This document shows positions 53,475 through 62,599 of a DNA stretch of 64,000 nt, one piece after another. Where the stretch lies: contig NZ_BMJB01000002.1 in the NCBI RefSeq assembly GCF_014642855.1, positions 339,233 to 403,232 of the forward strand, in the 5' to 3' direction. The DNA is from Edaphobacter acidisoli (GTDB lineage: Bacteria > Acidobacteriota > Terriglobia > Terriglobales > Acidobacteriaceae). Each line of letters begins with the position of its first letter. Positions within the stretch are counted from its first letter, which is position 1. Made by a program: the position numbers and the translations under genes. The notes under the pieces were generated by a model. That model worked only from the letters and a program-made list of their open reading frames with translations. It had not been told where the DNA came from and did not search any database.

Positions 53475-55031
53475 GTGTGCGCGGTAAAATTGAAGTTGCG
53501 CACCGGGAAATCGATGGTTGGAACCAAACGTTTTGCAATCAATGTACTGATGAACTGGGCCGCCATGGCTGTGGGCATGGTGGTGCCGTTCTTCCTGACG
53601 CCGTTTGTTCTGCATCGTTTGGGCGATGTTGAGTACGGCATCTGGATTCTGGCGGTCTCGACGGTCTCCTATCTGGCCATTCTGGATATGGGGATGCGGA
53701 GCGCAGTCATCCGCTTTGTCTCGAAGGCTGAGGCGCAACAGAAGCTGGAGGATGCTACTGCCGCAGTCGGCGCGGCTCTCTGGGTGAGGGTGCTTATCTC
53801 CCTTGGCGTGGCAGTGCTGAGTGTTTTGCTGGCGCTGGCGTTCCCGCATCTGTTCAAGATTCCTGCGGACTTGCGTCATGCCGGGCAGGTTACGGTGCTG
53901 ATGTGTGCGCTGGGTGTTGCCGTTACGCTGGTATCGGGTGTGTTTGGCGCGGTGCTGGCGGCGACGCATCGCTTTGACCTGCTCAGCGCGATCTCTGGTG
54001 TGCAAACACTTTTTCGTGCGGGCGGGGTTGTGCTGATTCTCGAGACCGGGCATGGCCTGATTGCACTGGCGTATTGGGAAGTGACCGTAGTCTCGCTTGG
54101 AGCGCTGGCGACGGTGGTGGTGGCGTGGAAGCTGTTCCCGCCGTGCCGTGTTAAATTTGCCAAGCCGGACATGGGCATACTGAAGATGATCTGGTCGTAC
54201 AGCTTTACGACGTTCATCTTCATCATCGCGGTGCAGATCATCATCAATTCGGACAACCTGGTAGTGGGTGCGTTTCTTTCGGTGGGGATGGTCGCGTTTT
54301 ACTCGATCGGCGGCAGCTTGATGAACTACTCCGGGCAAGTGGTGTCGGCGGTCTCGACGACGTTTACGCCGATGGCCAGCAACCTGGAGGCAGTTGGAAA
54401 ATTAGAGGAGTTACAGCGCCTGCTGCTGCGCGGGACTCAGGCGATGCTGGGGATTGGATTGCCGATCAGCCTTGCGCTGGTGCTGCGCGGCAAGACCTTC
54501 ATTGGGCTCTGGATGGGGCCGAAGTATCAGGAGATATCGGGGACGGTGTTGCAGATCCTGATTATCAGCCAGTTCTTCAGCATTGCTGATGGAACCGCGG
54601 GATCGGTCATGATGGCCATTGATAAACATAAGCCTGTGGCTAAGTGGGCTGTGATTGAAGCGGTGTTGAACTTTGGGCTCAGCATTGTTCTGGTGAAGAC
54701 CATTGGCATTTATGGCGTGGCCTGGGGAACGACGATTGCAATGGCGTTCGTTCACCTGACCTTCTATCCCAGATATGTGCGTAAGGTGCTGGATATTCCT
54801 ATTCGGAAGTTTCTGTGGGAAGGGTGGACCAAGATTACGCTCTGCTCGGTTCCTTACGCGATTGCGTGCGCCATTACCGACCGCTATTGGCATGCCTCGA
54901 ACCTTGCCGAGTTCTTTGTGCAGATTATCGCGGTGTTGCCGGTGTATGTGCTTTGCGTAATTGCTGCCTTTCGCAGTGAGGCCCGCGCGTTGTTCCTCAA
55001 GTGGCAGGCATCGCGTCTTGTACAGGCATAG
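53475..55031 (+). CDS. Wzx-like oligosaccharide flippase
   Basis: A 518-residue polytopic protein with about twelve to fourteen spans and MNWAAMAVGMVVPFFLTPFVLHRLGDVEYG, the typical start of MATE/MVF-superfamily polysaccharide flippases (Wzx/RfbX-like). It would move the lipid-linked repeat unit across the inner membrane. I use GTG 53475; ATG 53514 is the alternative. Flanked by glycosyltransferases. Confidence 0.9.
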   Translation: MCAVKLKLRTGKSMVGTKRFAINVLMNWAAMAVGMVVPFFLTPFVLHRLGDVEYGIWILAVSTVSYLAILDMGMRSAVIRFVSKAEAQQKLEDATAAVGAALWVRVLISLGVAVLSVLLALAFPHLFKIPADLRHAGQVTVLMCALGVAVTLVSGVFGAVLAATHRFDLLSAISGVQTLFRAGGVVLILETGHGLIALAYWEVTVVSLGALATVVVAWKLFPPCRVKFAKPDMGILKMIWSYSFTTFIFIIAVQIIINSDNLVVGAFLSVGMVAFYSIGGSLMNYSGQVVSAVSTTFTPMASNLEAVGKLEELQRLLLRGTQAMLGIGLPISLALVLRGKTFIGLWMGPKYQEISGTVLQILIISQFFSIADGTAGSVMMAIDKHKPVAKWAVIEAVLNFGLSIVLVKTIGIYGVAWGTTIAMAFVHLTFYPRYVRKVLDIPIRKFLWEGWTKITLCSVPYAIACAITDRYWHASNLAEFFVQIIAVLPVYVLCVIAAFRSEARALFLKWQASRLVQA

Positions 55032-55052
55032 TTGCAGCAGTGAACGCTTGCG

Positions 55053-55997
55053 TTACTTCTTTGCGTAGTACTTGTCCATGTCGATGAAGTGCTTGCCGTG
55101 AATGAAGCCGAATAGCTCCCACACGGCTAACTCGCCCGCAAAGGCCTGTGGCGCCAGCGATGAGATGAACTGGCTGGGGATCGACACGAGTCCTTTGAAG
55201 GCACGGCCAATTCTGTAGCGGGGGATGCTGAGGGTGTAGGGGACCTGCTCCTTCGTCTCCCGGTCTGCGTACCCTTGCGAAACTCCGCGCCAATAACACC
55301 AGCGGCGATGGTATTTTCGCGTGAGCCGGTCGGCGGGGATGTGGTGATAAATGATGAGGTCGGGCGTGTACATTCCGTGCAGGTCTGCTGTCTGGAGGCG
55401 GCGGTACATCTCGGCGTCTTCGTCTGTCAGCAGACCTTTACCGCTGCGCCCCAGCTTGGGCGAGTAGAGGCCGACCCGATCGAATGCGCGGCGACGAATG
55501 ACTGCATTGCCTCCCATGAGATTGCCTGTGAAGTTTCCGCCGAACGGAGAGCGCGGCTTCGGGTCGATGACGCCGATTACTGCGTGGTATCCCGGTGGCA
55601 GCCATGACGGTGCAGGAGCAGCCCAGTTGGCCAGGTATGGGCCGCCGATGAAGTCTGTCGAGTCATCGGCGAACTCGCGCGCGACGACGCGGAACCATTC
55701 TTCGCCGATCTCTTCGTCATCGTCGATGAAGCCGATGATGTCTCCAGAGCCAGCGCGAATTCCTCCGTTGCGCGCTTGCGAGACTCCCGGGTTGGCTTCT
55801 TTGATGTATGTGAGGCGGCGGTCTGGCGGTTGCGGAATGGCGCGTACGACCTGCTCGGTGTCGTCTTTGCTGTTGTTGTCGACGATGATGATGGTTACGT
55901 CCAAGCCCTGCGGGATAGGAGCTTTCAGCAAGCTGTAGATGGTGCGGCGCAGCAACTGGCTGCGGTTATAGGTTGGCACCACGACGTCGAGTTTCAC
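55053..55997 (-). CDS. Family 2 glycosyltransferase
   Basis: A 314-residue GT-A enzyme: VVVPTYNRSQLLRRTIYSLL, IVDNNSKDDTEQV, and the metal site FIDDDEEIGEEW. TDEDAEMYRRL is the acceptor-site ED motif. The Arg/Lys-rich HIPADRLTRKYHRRWCYWRG segment resembles succinoglycan/EPS GTs. Convergent with the flippase; its start is 8 bp from the acetyltransferase stop, so the two probably share a transcript. Confidence 0.9.
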   Translation of the reverse strand: MKLDVVVPTYNRSQLLRRTIYSLLKAPIPQGLDVTIIIVDNNSKDDTEQVVRAIPQPPDRRLTYIKEANPGVSQARNGGIRAGSGDIIGFIDDDEEIGEEWFRVVAREFADDSTDFIGGPYLANWAAPAPSWLPPGYHAVIGVIDPKPRSPFGGNFTGNLMGGNAVIRRRAFDRVGLYSPKLGRSGKGLLTDEDAEMYRRLQTADLHGMYTPDLIIYHHIPADRLTRKYHRRWCYWRGVSQGYADRETKEQVPYTLSIPRYRIGRAFKGLVSIPSQFISSLAPQAFAGELAVWELFGFIHGKHFIDMDKYYAKK

Positions 55998-56005
55998 AGC
56001 AATCT

Positions 56006-56692
56006 CTACCCTTCTGTTTCAATCTGATTGTTAACGTATCCCACAGACCCGGAGTCGGAGACGACTTTGCCAGGGTTGCCTAGAACGACGGTGTTGGGAG
56101 GCACGTCGAAGTTCACATAAGCGCCGGGAGCGATGAGCGCATCGTGGCCGACGGTGATTTTGCCTACGATGATCGCGTTCGCGCCGATCCAGACGCGGTC
56201 TTCGATGGTGGGCGCTCCCTGATTCTCGCCCCTTCGAGTGGCTCCGATGGTGATGCCTTGCGCGATGTTTACGTTTTTGCCGAGGACCGCGTAGGGGCTG
56301 ATGACGACGCCTCCGAAGTGGCCGATGTAGAGGCCTGGGCCGATATGGGCGGTGGGAGAGATGTCGAATCCGTACTTGAAGCGATAGTGCTGATACCTGG
56401 CACGGTTGTAGAGATAGGCGAAGAGGCCGAATGACTTCTTGTACCTGCTATAGAAGGCGACCTTGCGCATGTAATAGGTGAAGCGAAAGCCGGGGACTTC
56501 GAGATAAGTGGAGATGAAGGCGCGCATGCCTGTTTGACCGTGATAACGGTAGAGGTCGGCGTTGATTGTCTTCCAGAGCGACGAAGCCAAATTCCGTGTC
56601 CTCGAGCGCACGCTGCTGCGCAGTAATCCAGCACTTATCGTACCTTGAAGGGTTTGCTGGAGTGGCCTGATATGCTCAATCTTTTGTGGCAT
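56006..56692 (-). CDS. Serine acetyltransferase-like O-acetyltransferase (left-handed beta-helix)
   Basis: A 228-residue acetyltransferase of the hexapeptide-repeat superfamily, CysE/SAT-like subgroup: INADLYRYHGQTGMRAFISTYL is the helical N-part. GLYIGHFGGVVISPYAVLGKN and VWIGANAIIVGKITVGHDALI form the beta-helix. In a polysaccharide region it more likely acetylates a sugar or polymer than serine, but this is context inference. Divergent from the deacetylase. Confidence 0.82.
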   Translation of the reverse strand: MPQKIEHIRPLQQTLQGTISAGLLRSSVRSRTRNLASSLWKTINADLYRYHGQTGMRAFISTYLEVPGFRFTYYMRKVAFYSRYKKSFGLFAYLYNRARYQHYRFKYGFDISPTAHIGPGLYIGHFGGVVISPYAVLGKNVNIAQGITIGATRRGENQGAPTIEDRVWIGANAIIVGKITVGHDALIAPGAYVNFDVPPNTVVLGNPGKVVSDSGSVGYVNNQIETEG

Positions 56693-56798
56693 TGGAGCCG
56701 GAGGTGTTGCGGTCTAGCATCGTGGCTCGGCTATCTTAACAAGCAGACTGGTGAGCGGGGCACAGGCTTTGTCGAAGGAAGTGACATCTGGGTGGCAA

Positions 56799-57560
56799 AT
56801 GCGGAAGCCTTTACCGAGGCTCTATTTGCTGTACCACGAGCTTCGTCCGGGAGGGAGCGAGTACTCGTACGTGACGGGAACGGACCAGTTCGAGCGGCAT
56901 CTTGAGCTTTATCTGAAGGAGCGTGCAGAGAAGGCTGTGCTTTGGCCGGAGGTGACGTTTGATGATGGGCACGTCTCCAACTTTGAGTACGCTGCTCCAG
57001 CGCTTGCGGCGCGAGGCATGACTGCGCGCTTCTTCATCACGGTGGGATGGACTGGCAGGAAGGCCGGTTACATGGGGTGGGAGGAGTTGCGATCGCTGCA
57101 TGAGGCAGGGCACGTGATTGGTGCGCATGGCTGGTCGCATACGTTGCTGACTCACTGTGATGAAGATGGGTTGAAGCTGGAGTTAGGCGGTGCGCGCAGA
57201 GAGTTGGAAGATAAGCTTGGCACCGCGATTACGACGATGTCACTGCCTGGCGGGCGGTATAACCGTCGTGTGCTTGGCGCTTGTGAAGAGGCTGGGTATC
57301 GAGAGATCTATACCTCGGCTCCGCAGGCGGAGGCTGTGCCGCATGGGCGGCTGGTGGGGCGATTGAATATTCGCGGAGACATGACGCTTGATTGGATATC
57401 GCGACTCTTCGAGCCAGACGGCAAGCTGCTGGGCGGGTTGGGGCGGCAGCATCGGATGAAGTCTTATGCGAAGGCGGTGCTGGGCGATGTTCTCTACGCA
57501 AAGCTATGGGCGAGGCTGAACAGGCAGGAGGCTGGCGCGGACGAGGGACAGATGCAATGA
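56799..57560 (+). CDS. Polysaccharide deacetylase (NodB/CE4-like)
   Basis: A 253-residue metal-dependent deacetylase. TFDDGH (53-58) gives the catalytic and metal Asp pair, and the His motif SHTLLTH gives H114 and H119. The GAHG and LPGGRYNRRVL segments correspond to motifs 2-4. No signal peptide, so it would act in the cytosol on a lipid-linked or nucleotide sugar. I chose ATG 56799; a GTG at 56751 is possible. Its stop overlaps the next gene by four bases. Confidence 0.87.
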   Translation: MRKPLPRLYLLYHELRPGGSEYSYVTGTDQFERHLELYLKERAEKAVLWPEVTFDDGHVSNFEYAAPALAARGMTARFFITVGWTGRKAGYMGWEELRSLHEAGHVIGAHGWSHTLLTHCDEDGLKLELGGARRELEDKLGTAITTMSLPGGRYNRRVLGACEEAGYREIYTSAPQAEAVPHGRLVGRLNIRGDMTLDWISRLFEPDGKLLGGLGRQHRMKSYAKAVLGDVLYAKLWARLNRQEAGADEGQMQ

Positions 57561-58669
57561 AGGTCCTGCATCTGATCAGCAGCGGCGGGATGTACGGCGC
57601 GGAGTCGGTGATTCTGAATCTCTCGCACGCGCTCAACGCTGGGCAGCATCAGAGTGTGATTGGCTCGTTTGCCAATGCTTCGAATCCGAATCTGCAACTG
57701 CATGAGCGTGCGACGGCGGAGGGGATTGAGTCGCATCTCGTTCCGTGCCAGGGGCAGATGGACCGCGCGGCGATTGCGAAGGTTCGAGAGCTTGCTGCTC
57801 AGGTTGGCGCGGATGTTATTCATGCTCACGGATACAAGGCCGATCTGTATGCGCATTTTGCTGTGAATGGGCGGGTGCCGCTGGTCTCGACCTGTCATAA
57901 CTGGCTGGATGATGATCTGAAGGCGCGTCTTTATGGGGTTGCGGATCGCTTTGTGCTGCGACGGTATGGGCGGGTTGTAGCGGTCTCGGATGCGGTGCGC
58001 GACAGGTTGTTGCAGGCTGGTGTTCCTGCGGAGAAGGTGCGACAGATTCGCAATGGGATTAATCTGCACCCTTATACGGAAGCCGTGCCTTCGGTGCGGA
58101 CAGAGTTGGGTGACGGGCCGATTGTGGGTGTGATTGCGCGGTTGTCTCAGGAGAAGGGTGTTGATGTTTTTCTTCGCGCGGTGCCGTCGGTTCTGGCCGA
58201 AGTGCCGGAGGCGAAGTTCGTCGTGGTTGGCGATGGGCCGGACCGGGAAAAGCTGACGGCGTTGATTGCGGAGTTGGGAATCGGCGCGAGCGTATCGATG
58301 CTGGGCAGGCGCGATGATATGCCTTCGGTGTATGCGTCGCTGGATGTGATGGTCTCGCCGTCGCGGCTGGAGGGATTGCCGATGGCGATTTTGGAAGGCA
58401 TGGCGAGCGGGCGCGCGCTGGTGGCGACTGCGGTGGGAGCAGTGCCGACTGTGGTCGCGGATGATCGTACCGGAGTGCTGGTTGCTGCCGAGGATGAGCG
58501 TGCTCTGGCGAATGCGATTGTGGGCCTGCTTCGCGATCCGGTGCGGAGGCAGCGGCTTGGCGCTGCGGCGCGCAAGTTGATGGAAGATGAGTTTTCTGCT
58601 GAGCGGATGGCGGAGGATTATCTTCGCGTATATGCGGAAGCAATCGATGCGCGAGGTGTGAAGCGGTGA
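57557..58669 (+). CDS. Family 4 glycosyltransferase
   Basis: A 370-residue GT-B enzyme starting MKVLHLISSGGMYGAESVIL at ATG 57557, with four-base overlaps on both sides. The donor domain contains VGVIARLSQEKGVDVFLRAV, and the E-x7-E-type motif is in SRLEGLPMAILEGMASG. Coupled to the deacetylase and the next glycosyltransferase, so the three act on the same intermediate. Confidence 0.92.
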   Translation: MKVLHLISSGGMYGAESVILNLSHALNAGQHQSVIGSFANASNPNLQLHERATAEGIESHLVPCQGQMDRAAIAKVRELAAQVGADVIHAHGYKADLYAHFAVNGRVPLVSTCHNWLDDDLKARLYGVADRFVLRRYGRVVAVSDAVRDRLLQAGVPAEKVRQIRNGINLHPYTEAVPSVRTELGDGPIVGVIARLSQEKGVDVFLRAVPSVLAEVPEAKFVVVGDGPDREKLTALIAELGIGASVSMLGRRDDMPSVYASLDVMVSPSRLEGLPMAILEGMASGRALVATAVGAVPTVVADDRTGVLVAAEDERALANAIVGLLRDPVRRQRLGAAARKLMEDEFSAERMAEDYLRVYAEAIDARGVKR

Positions 58670-59865
58670 GCGCGCGTAAGGCGAATTCTTCTCGGCCTAG
58701 AGTCTTCATGATGGACCTGTGGGCGATTGTGCCTTACTACACGGCTTATCTGTCGAAGTCGTTGCTGGCGCGCGGAGTGGATTTGCAGGTGGGGTCGATC
58801 TCGTACTATCTCGATCCTGATTGTTTTTCTGCGCGTGGTATCAAAGTCGATCCGGGTTTGCTGAATGTCGTTGGACGCTTCCGGCTGCCTGCTTTTCTGC
58901 GTCGTGTGTTGAAGCTGGTTGAGGCGCTGGTGAACATGGCTGCGTTGACGGTGCGGTTTCTGTTTGCCCCGCCGGATGTGATTCATGTGCAGTTTCTGCC
59001 GATGTTTCGCTGGAAGCTGCCGCTGGATGTGTGGCTGCTCAGGTTCTGCCGCTGGCGTGGGTCGAAGATTGTGCTGACGGTGCACGATCTGTTGCCGCAC
59101 GACACGGGCGACAAGTACAGGCAGACGTTTCATGCGCTGTATGGATTTGTGGATGGGATTATCTGTCATTCCGACCATGTCAAAAAGCGGCTTGTGGATG
59201 AGTTTGGTGTGCCGGAAGACAAGGTCTGGGTGATTCCGCATGGGCCGTTCTTCTACGATCTACCTGCGTCGGGTTCGGAGCAGGCGTTGCGCGGCTTTGA
59301 ACTGGAGCCGGGAAAGATGATGGTGCTGTGGCAGGGAATCATCTTTCCGTATAAGGGGATCGATCTGCTGTTGCGCGCGTGGCAGCAGGTGGAGGTTGCG
59401 AGCGATGCGGCTTGCCTGGTGATTGCGGGGACTGGCGCGCCGGAGCTGCTGGACCAGATTCGTGCGCAGGTGGCGGAGCTTGGGCTGAAGCAGGTCAAGA
59501 TGTACTTTCGCTTCATCTCGACCGAGGAGCTGGTGGCGCTGTATCGGGCTGCGGATGTTGTGGTGTATCCGTATCGCGCGATTACAACCAGCGGAGCGCT
59601 GGCGACGGGGCTGGCGTTGGGCAAGGCGATGGTGGCGAGCGATCTTGCCGTGTTTCGCGAGCTGCTGACGAACGGCGAGAATGCTCTGCTGGTCGATCCT
59701 GCGAACGCGGCGGAGCTTGCGGGCGCGCTGGAGCAACTGCTCGGAGATGCCGCGCTGCGGGAGCGGTTCGCGACGAGAGTGCGCGAGATGGACTTCGGCG
59801 ACCGCTCTTGGCTTTCGATTGCCGAGAAGACGGCTGCAGTTTACGAGAGTGTTTTGTCTCGCTGA
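58666..59865 (+). CDS. Family 4 glycosyltransferase
   Basis: A 399-residue GT-B-like enzyme, GTG start overlapping the upstream TGA (GTGA). VFMMDLWAIVPYYTAYLSKSL opens the acceptor domain. LWQGIIFPYKGIDLLLRAW and VYPYRAITTSGALATGLALG are in the donor domain. The last segment takes the place of the usual E-x7-E, as seen in several GT4 subgroups. Last gene of the deacetylase-GT-GT run. Confidence 0.88.
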   Translation: MSARKANSSRPRVFMMDLWAIVPYYTAYLSKSLLARGVDLQVGSISYYLDPDCFSARGIKVDPGLLNVVGRFRLPAFLRRVLKLVEALVNMAALTVRFLFAPPDVIHVQFLPMFRWKLPLDVWLLRFCRWRGSKIVLTVHDLLPHDTGDKYRQTFHALYGFVDGIICHSDHVKKRLVDEFGVPEDKVWVIPHGPFFYDLPASGSEQALRGFELEPGKMMVLWQGIIFPYKGIDLLLRAWQQVEVASDAACLVIAGTGAPELLDQIRAQVAELGLKQVKMYFRFISTEELVALYRAADVVVYPYRAITTSGALATGLALGKAMVASDLAVFRELLTNGENALLVDPANAAELAGALEQLLGDAALRERFATRVREMDFGDRSWLSIAEKTAAVYESVLSR

Positions 59866-59866
59866 C

Positions 59867-60847
59867 TCAACGCTTCGTCATGGTCAGGTTGTAGCTCATG
59901 GGGCGCTCAAGGACTTGTTGTATGCGCCATCCGCCTGCGTCGGCGAGCTTGCGGAAGGCTTCGAGCGTGCGTGGGACAGTTTTGATGGCGGAGGTGCCGT
60001 GCGCGGCCTGGATAACCTCGGAGTCGCGTGTGACCGTGCCGGCGATGAATGCATCGTGCGGGGTTCCGGCATGTAGCTGCTGGAGATTGGCGATGATCTC
60101 TTCGTCGGAGCCGTACTCGAAGAGTCCGCCTTCGGAAGAGATGGCGCAGGCGGATTCGTTTGCCCGGAGTGTGGAGAGAATCTCGGGCAGGCGCTCGGTC
60201 TGGGACCAGTTATAGCTGAGGTGCTGGTGCTGAACCTTCAGGCCGCAGAGTGGCGCTTCGGTATTGCAGAGTGTCTCCAGTGCGCGGCGTCCGAAGGATG
60301 GGCCCTGGTCGTCGAGGTCGAGCACGTTGAGGCTAATTTCACGACCTGCGAGCAGGTGCGGGTGCGTTTTTTGCAGAAGGATGAGAGCATTCCACACATC
60401 GGGAGCCGGGCCGCCGGCGATGTTGATGAAGGCGATTGGTTGCTTTGGGTGGTTCGGGAGAATGGCTGCGAGGCCGTCGGCCAGAAAGCGCGCCATGTCC
60501 TGCAGGCGCACACGAATGGCGAGGGCGGGAAGCGAAGCCGCGATGGCGCGGTCCATGTATTCGTCCTCACGGAACTGCGCGGGACCTAGCTTGAAGAGGT
60601 AGGTGTTCAGGCCAGTGAGGAACGATCCGTTGCCAGCCATCAGGCCGCTGCCGAGCTTGGAGCGCTTGAGCGCTTCGAGGATATCGGGCGGCATCTGCGC
60701 GCGCATGGGGGCGTTGGCGACGAACAACGCCGTTTCCTCGGCGAGATCGTCTTCGGAGACCGAAACGGCAAAGGCGGGGTGGGTGACGTCAATGATGGGC
60801 AGGGTCGAGCCGTCGTCGGTCGTTGCGTAGAGGATGGCGGGTTTCAT
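59867..60847 (-). CDS. Hypothetical protein, possible SAM-methyltransferase-like fold
   Basis: A 326-residue cytosolic protein. A central segment, PIAFINIAGGPAPDVWNALILL followed by LNVLDLDDQGPSF, has the spacing of a Rossmann-type cofactor site. I cannot name a family. The stop is adjacent to the convergent GT4 gene, and kdsB lies 33 bp upstream on the same strand, so it may modify a sugar precursor. Uncertain. Confidence 0.6.
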   Translation of the reverse strand: MKPAILYATTDDGSTLPIIDVTHPAFAVSVSEDDLAEETALFVANAPMRAQMPPDILEALKRSKLGSGLMAGNGSFLTGLNTYLFKLGPAQFREDEYMDRAIAASLPALAIRVRLQDMARFLADGLAAILPNHPKQPIAFINIAGGPAPDVWNALILLQKTHPHLLAGREISLNVLDLDDQGPSFGRRALETLCNTEAPLCGLKVQHQHLSYNWSQTERLPEILSTLRANESACAISSEGGLFEYGSDEEIIANLQQLHAGTPHDAFIAGTVTRDSEVIQAAHGTSAIKTVPRTLEAFRKLADAGGWRIQQVLERPMSYNLTMTKR

Positions 60848-60880
60848 CGTAGAACTACCTCAGATGACACAGGATGAATT

Positions 60881-61648
60881 TCAACCGCGAAGAATAGATT
60901 CGACGCGCTGGAGGTCGGATTCAGTATCGACGCCGATGGTGTCGTAGCGGGTCGGCTCGACGTGGATGTGAATGCCGTTTTCGAGAAAGCGCAGCTGCTC
61001 AAGGCGCTCGGCTTGTTCAAGGCTGCGGGCCGGAAGTGTGGGGAAGCGGTTGAGCGCGCTCTTGCGATAGGCATAGAGGCCGAGGTGCTTCCAGTACTCG
61101 GGTGCTTCGCCGGCGCGGGCATCGCGGTCGTAGGGGATGGTGGCGCGGGAGAAGTAGAGTGCGCGGCCATCGGTGGTGGTGACGACCTTGACGGCGTTCG
61201 GGTTGGCGATGTTTTCGGGCGCGCAGGCTACTTTGAGGGTGGTGACTTCGACTTGCGTGTTTGAGAACGGGCTGATGAGCGAGGCGATGTGCTCGGGGCG
61301 GAGCAGGGGCTCGTCGCCCTGGATGTTGACGTAGATATCGGCGTGGATGCGCTGTGCGACGGCGTGGAGGCGGTCGGTGCCGCTGGGAAGGTCGGGCGAG
61401 GTGAGCTGGAAGGGCCAGCCGTTGGTGCGGCAGAGGTCGGCGACCTCGTCCGAGTCCGTGGCGATAAGGACGTTGCCAAGCTGCGGGCATTTCATGGCGG
61501 CTTCGTAGACCCAGGCGAGCATCGGACGTCCGGCGATGGGGCGCAGGACCTTGCGTGCAAGCCGCGTGGAGGCGAGCCGTGCGGGAATGACACCGAGGAT
61601 GCTTCCGAGGCCAGCTGCGTTCAGGGATGGATTGCTTTCAATGGGCAT
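60881..61648 (-). CDS. kdsB: 3-deoxy-manno-octulosonate cytidylyltransferase
   Basis: Activates Kdo as CMP-Kdo for lipopolysaccharide. From ATG 61648 it has 255 residues (E. coli 248). VIPARLASTRLARKVLRPI is the nucleotide-binding start, and IYVNIQGDEPLL and HLGLYAYRKSAL complete the family motifs. The frame is open farther upstream, into the tRNA leader region, but that part is not protein-like. Indicates an LPS-bearing outer membrane. Confidence 0.93.
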   Translation of the reverse strand: MPIESNPSLNAAGLGSILGVIPARLASTRLARKVLRPIAGRPMLAWVYEAAMKCPQLGNVLIATDSDEVADLCRTNGWPFQLTSPDLPSGTDRLHAVAQRIHADIYVNIQGDEPLLRPEHIASLISPFSNTQVEVTTLKVACAPENIANPNAVKVVTTTDGRALYFSRATIPYDRDARAGEAPEYWKHLGLYAYRKSALNRFPTLPARSLEQAERLEQLRFLENGIHIHVEPTRYDTIGVDTESDLQRVESILRG

Positions 61649-61800
61649 CGTTATGAGTAGTTTGCGCTTGTGCTCGCGGGCGGGTTTTCGCCTGCGGCAA
61701 GAATCAAGTATGATGGATTGTGTGGGTGTCGTAAACAGCCGTGCCGCCTGAATGCGTGGACGTGGCTGCCTTCCTGCCGGCACTGGAAACAAAACACATC

Positions 61801-61877
61801 GGCGGTGTAGCTCAGATGGTTAGAGCGACGGACTCATAACCCGTAGGTCGACAGTTCGATTCTGTCCACCGCCACCA
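61801..61877 (+). tRNA. tRNA-Met (anticodon CAT, elongator type)
   Basis: Complete cloverleaf with encoded CCA: acceptor GGCGGTG/CACCGCC, D-arm GCTC/GAGC, anticodon CAT at 61835-61837 in loop CTCATAA, and T-arm GACAG-TTCGATT-CTGTC. The G1-C72 pair argues against initiator tRNA. tRNA-Ile(CAT) cannot be fully excluded. The anticodon stem has an A-C mismatch next to the loop. Phage-like genes begin right after it, making its 3' half a candidate attachment site. Confidence 0.95.
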
Positions 61878-61947
61878 AAGCTCGATTTGCCTGATCCAGA
61901 CCACATAGTTCGATAGGCTGGCGCTCTCCCTTGGGGAGGGTATTGCC

Positions 61948-62523
61948 TTGGATACTAGAGGTAGAGTCTCGTTTCATTCCTCTGAAAACTATTCGTCCGT
62001 AGTTCGATGCCGGTCGCGCAAAAATGGGCAGCGGTGTTCGTTGGGCGTGGGGCATGACTTGCCACATTCGTCGGAGTTTGTCGGCGGCAGGGCGGTCAGT
62101 TGGACGGAGGGTGAGGGCGAAGAGGCTGGGACGCCGAGTGAGAGCGTCGATCCTATCGTGTCGCAGATGATCGCTGCGGCTCTCGAACTTGCTGCGACGC
62201 GCATCTTCCCTGACCCACATGCGACTGCTCCGGACCATCTGGCGGAGATGTTCTGCGTCTATTGCGGCGAACAGGCTCCTGCGGGCCAGAAGATATTGCA
62301 TCTGCGGAATTGCCTGGTTGGCAGGATCTTCGAGCTCGATGACCAGCTCGCTCGCGTGGGCGAACTTAGCCGGGCATCAGCCGAGCAGAGATTCGCGGAA
62401 TTTCTTTCGCGGCGCAAGGATGTGCAGCAGCGGCTCGATGCATTTGGCAATCCTTCCCGTGAACGGCGCACGGATAGACCGTCGCTTTCGATTGTGGAGA
62501 TTGAAAAGTTCTGGCGTGATTGA
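61948..62523 (+). CDS. Phage-like hypothetical protein with Cys/His motifs
   Basis: A 191-residue protein. TTG 61948 has a strong GGGGAGGG ribosome site 7 bp upstream. An early RCRSRKNGQRCSLGVGHDLPH motif and a central CVYCGEQAP...HLRNC pair look like small zinc-binding sites. The C-terminal half is helical and charged. I do not recognise a named family. It lies 70 bp after the tRNA and leads a co-directional run of small genes. Confidence 0.6.
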   Translation: MDTRGRVSFHSSENYSSVVRCRSRKNGQRCSLGVGHDLPHSSEFVGGRAVSWTEGEGEEAGTPSESVDPIVSQMIAAALELAATRIFPDPHATAPDHLAEMFCVYCGEQAPAGQKILHLRNCLVGRIFELDDQLARVGELSRASAEQRFAEFLSRRKDVQQRLDAFGNPSRERRTDRPSLSIVEIEKFWRD

Positions 62524-62599
62524 TTCCCCGCAGACAGAAGCCATGGTTCATCGTGCCATTCGAGCAAAGGACCCGCGCGAAGTGACGGAGCTGCTCTAA
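62516..62599 (+). CDS. Possible 27-residue small ORF bridging two genes
   Basis: GTG 62516 overlaps the upstream stop by 8 bases, and its TAA overlaps the next ATG (TAATG at 62597-62601). It reads V-I-D-S-P-Q-T-E-A-M-V-H-R and ends D-P-R-E-V-T-E-L-L. The overlaps at both ends fit the coupled layout of this run. An internal ATG at 62543 would give 18 residues. No family known. Confidence 0.3.
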   Translation: MIDSPQTEAMVHRAIRAKDPREVTELL

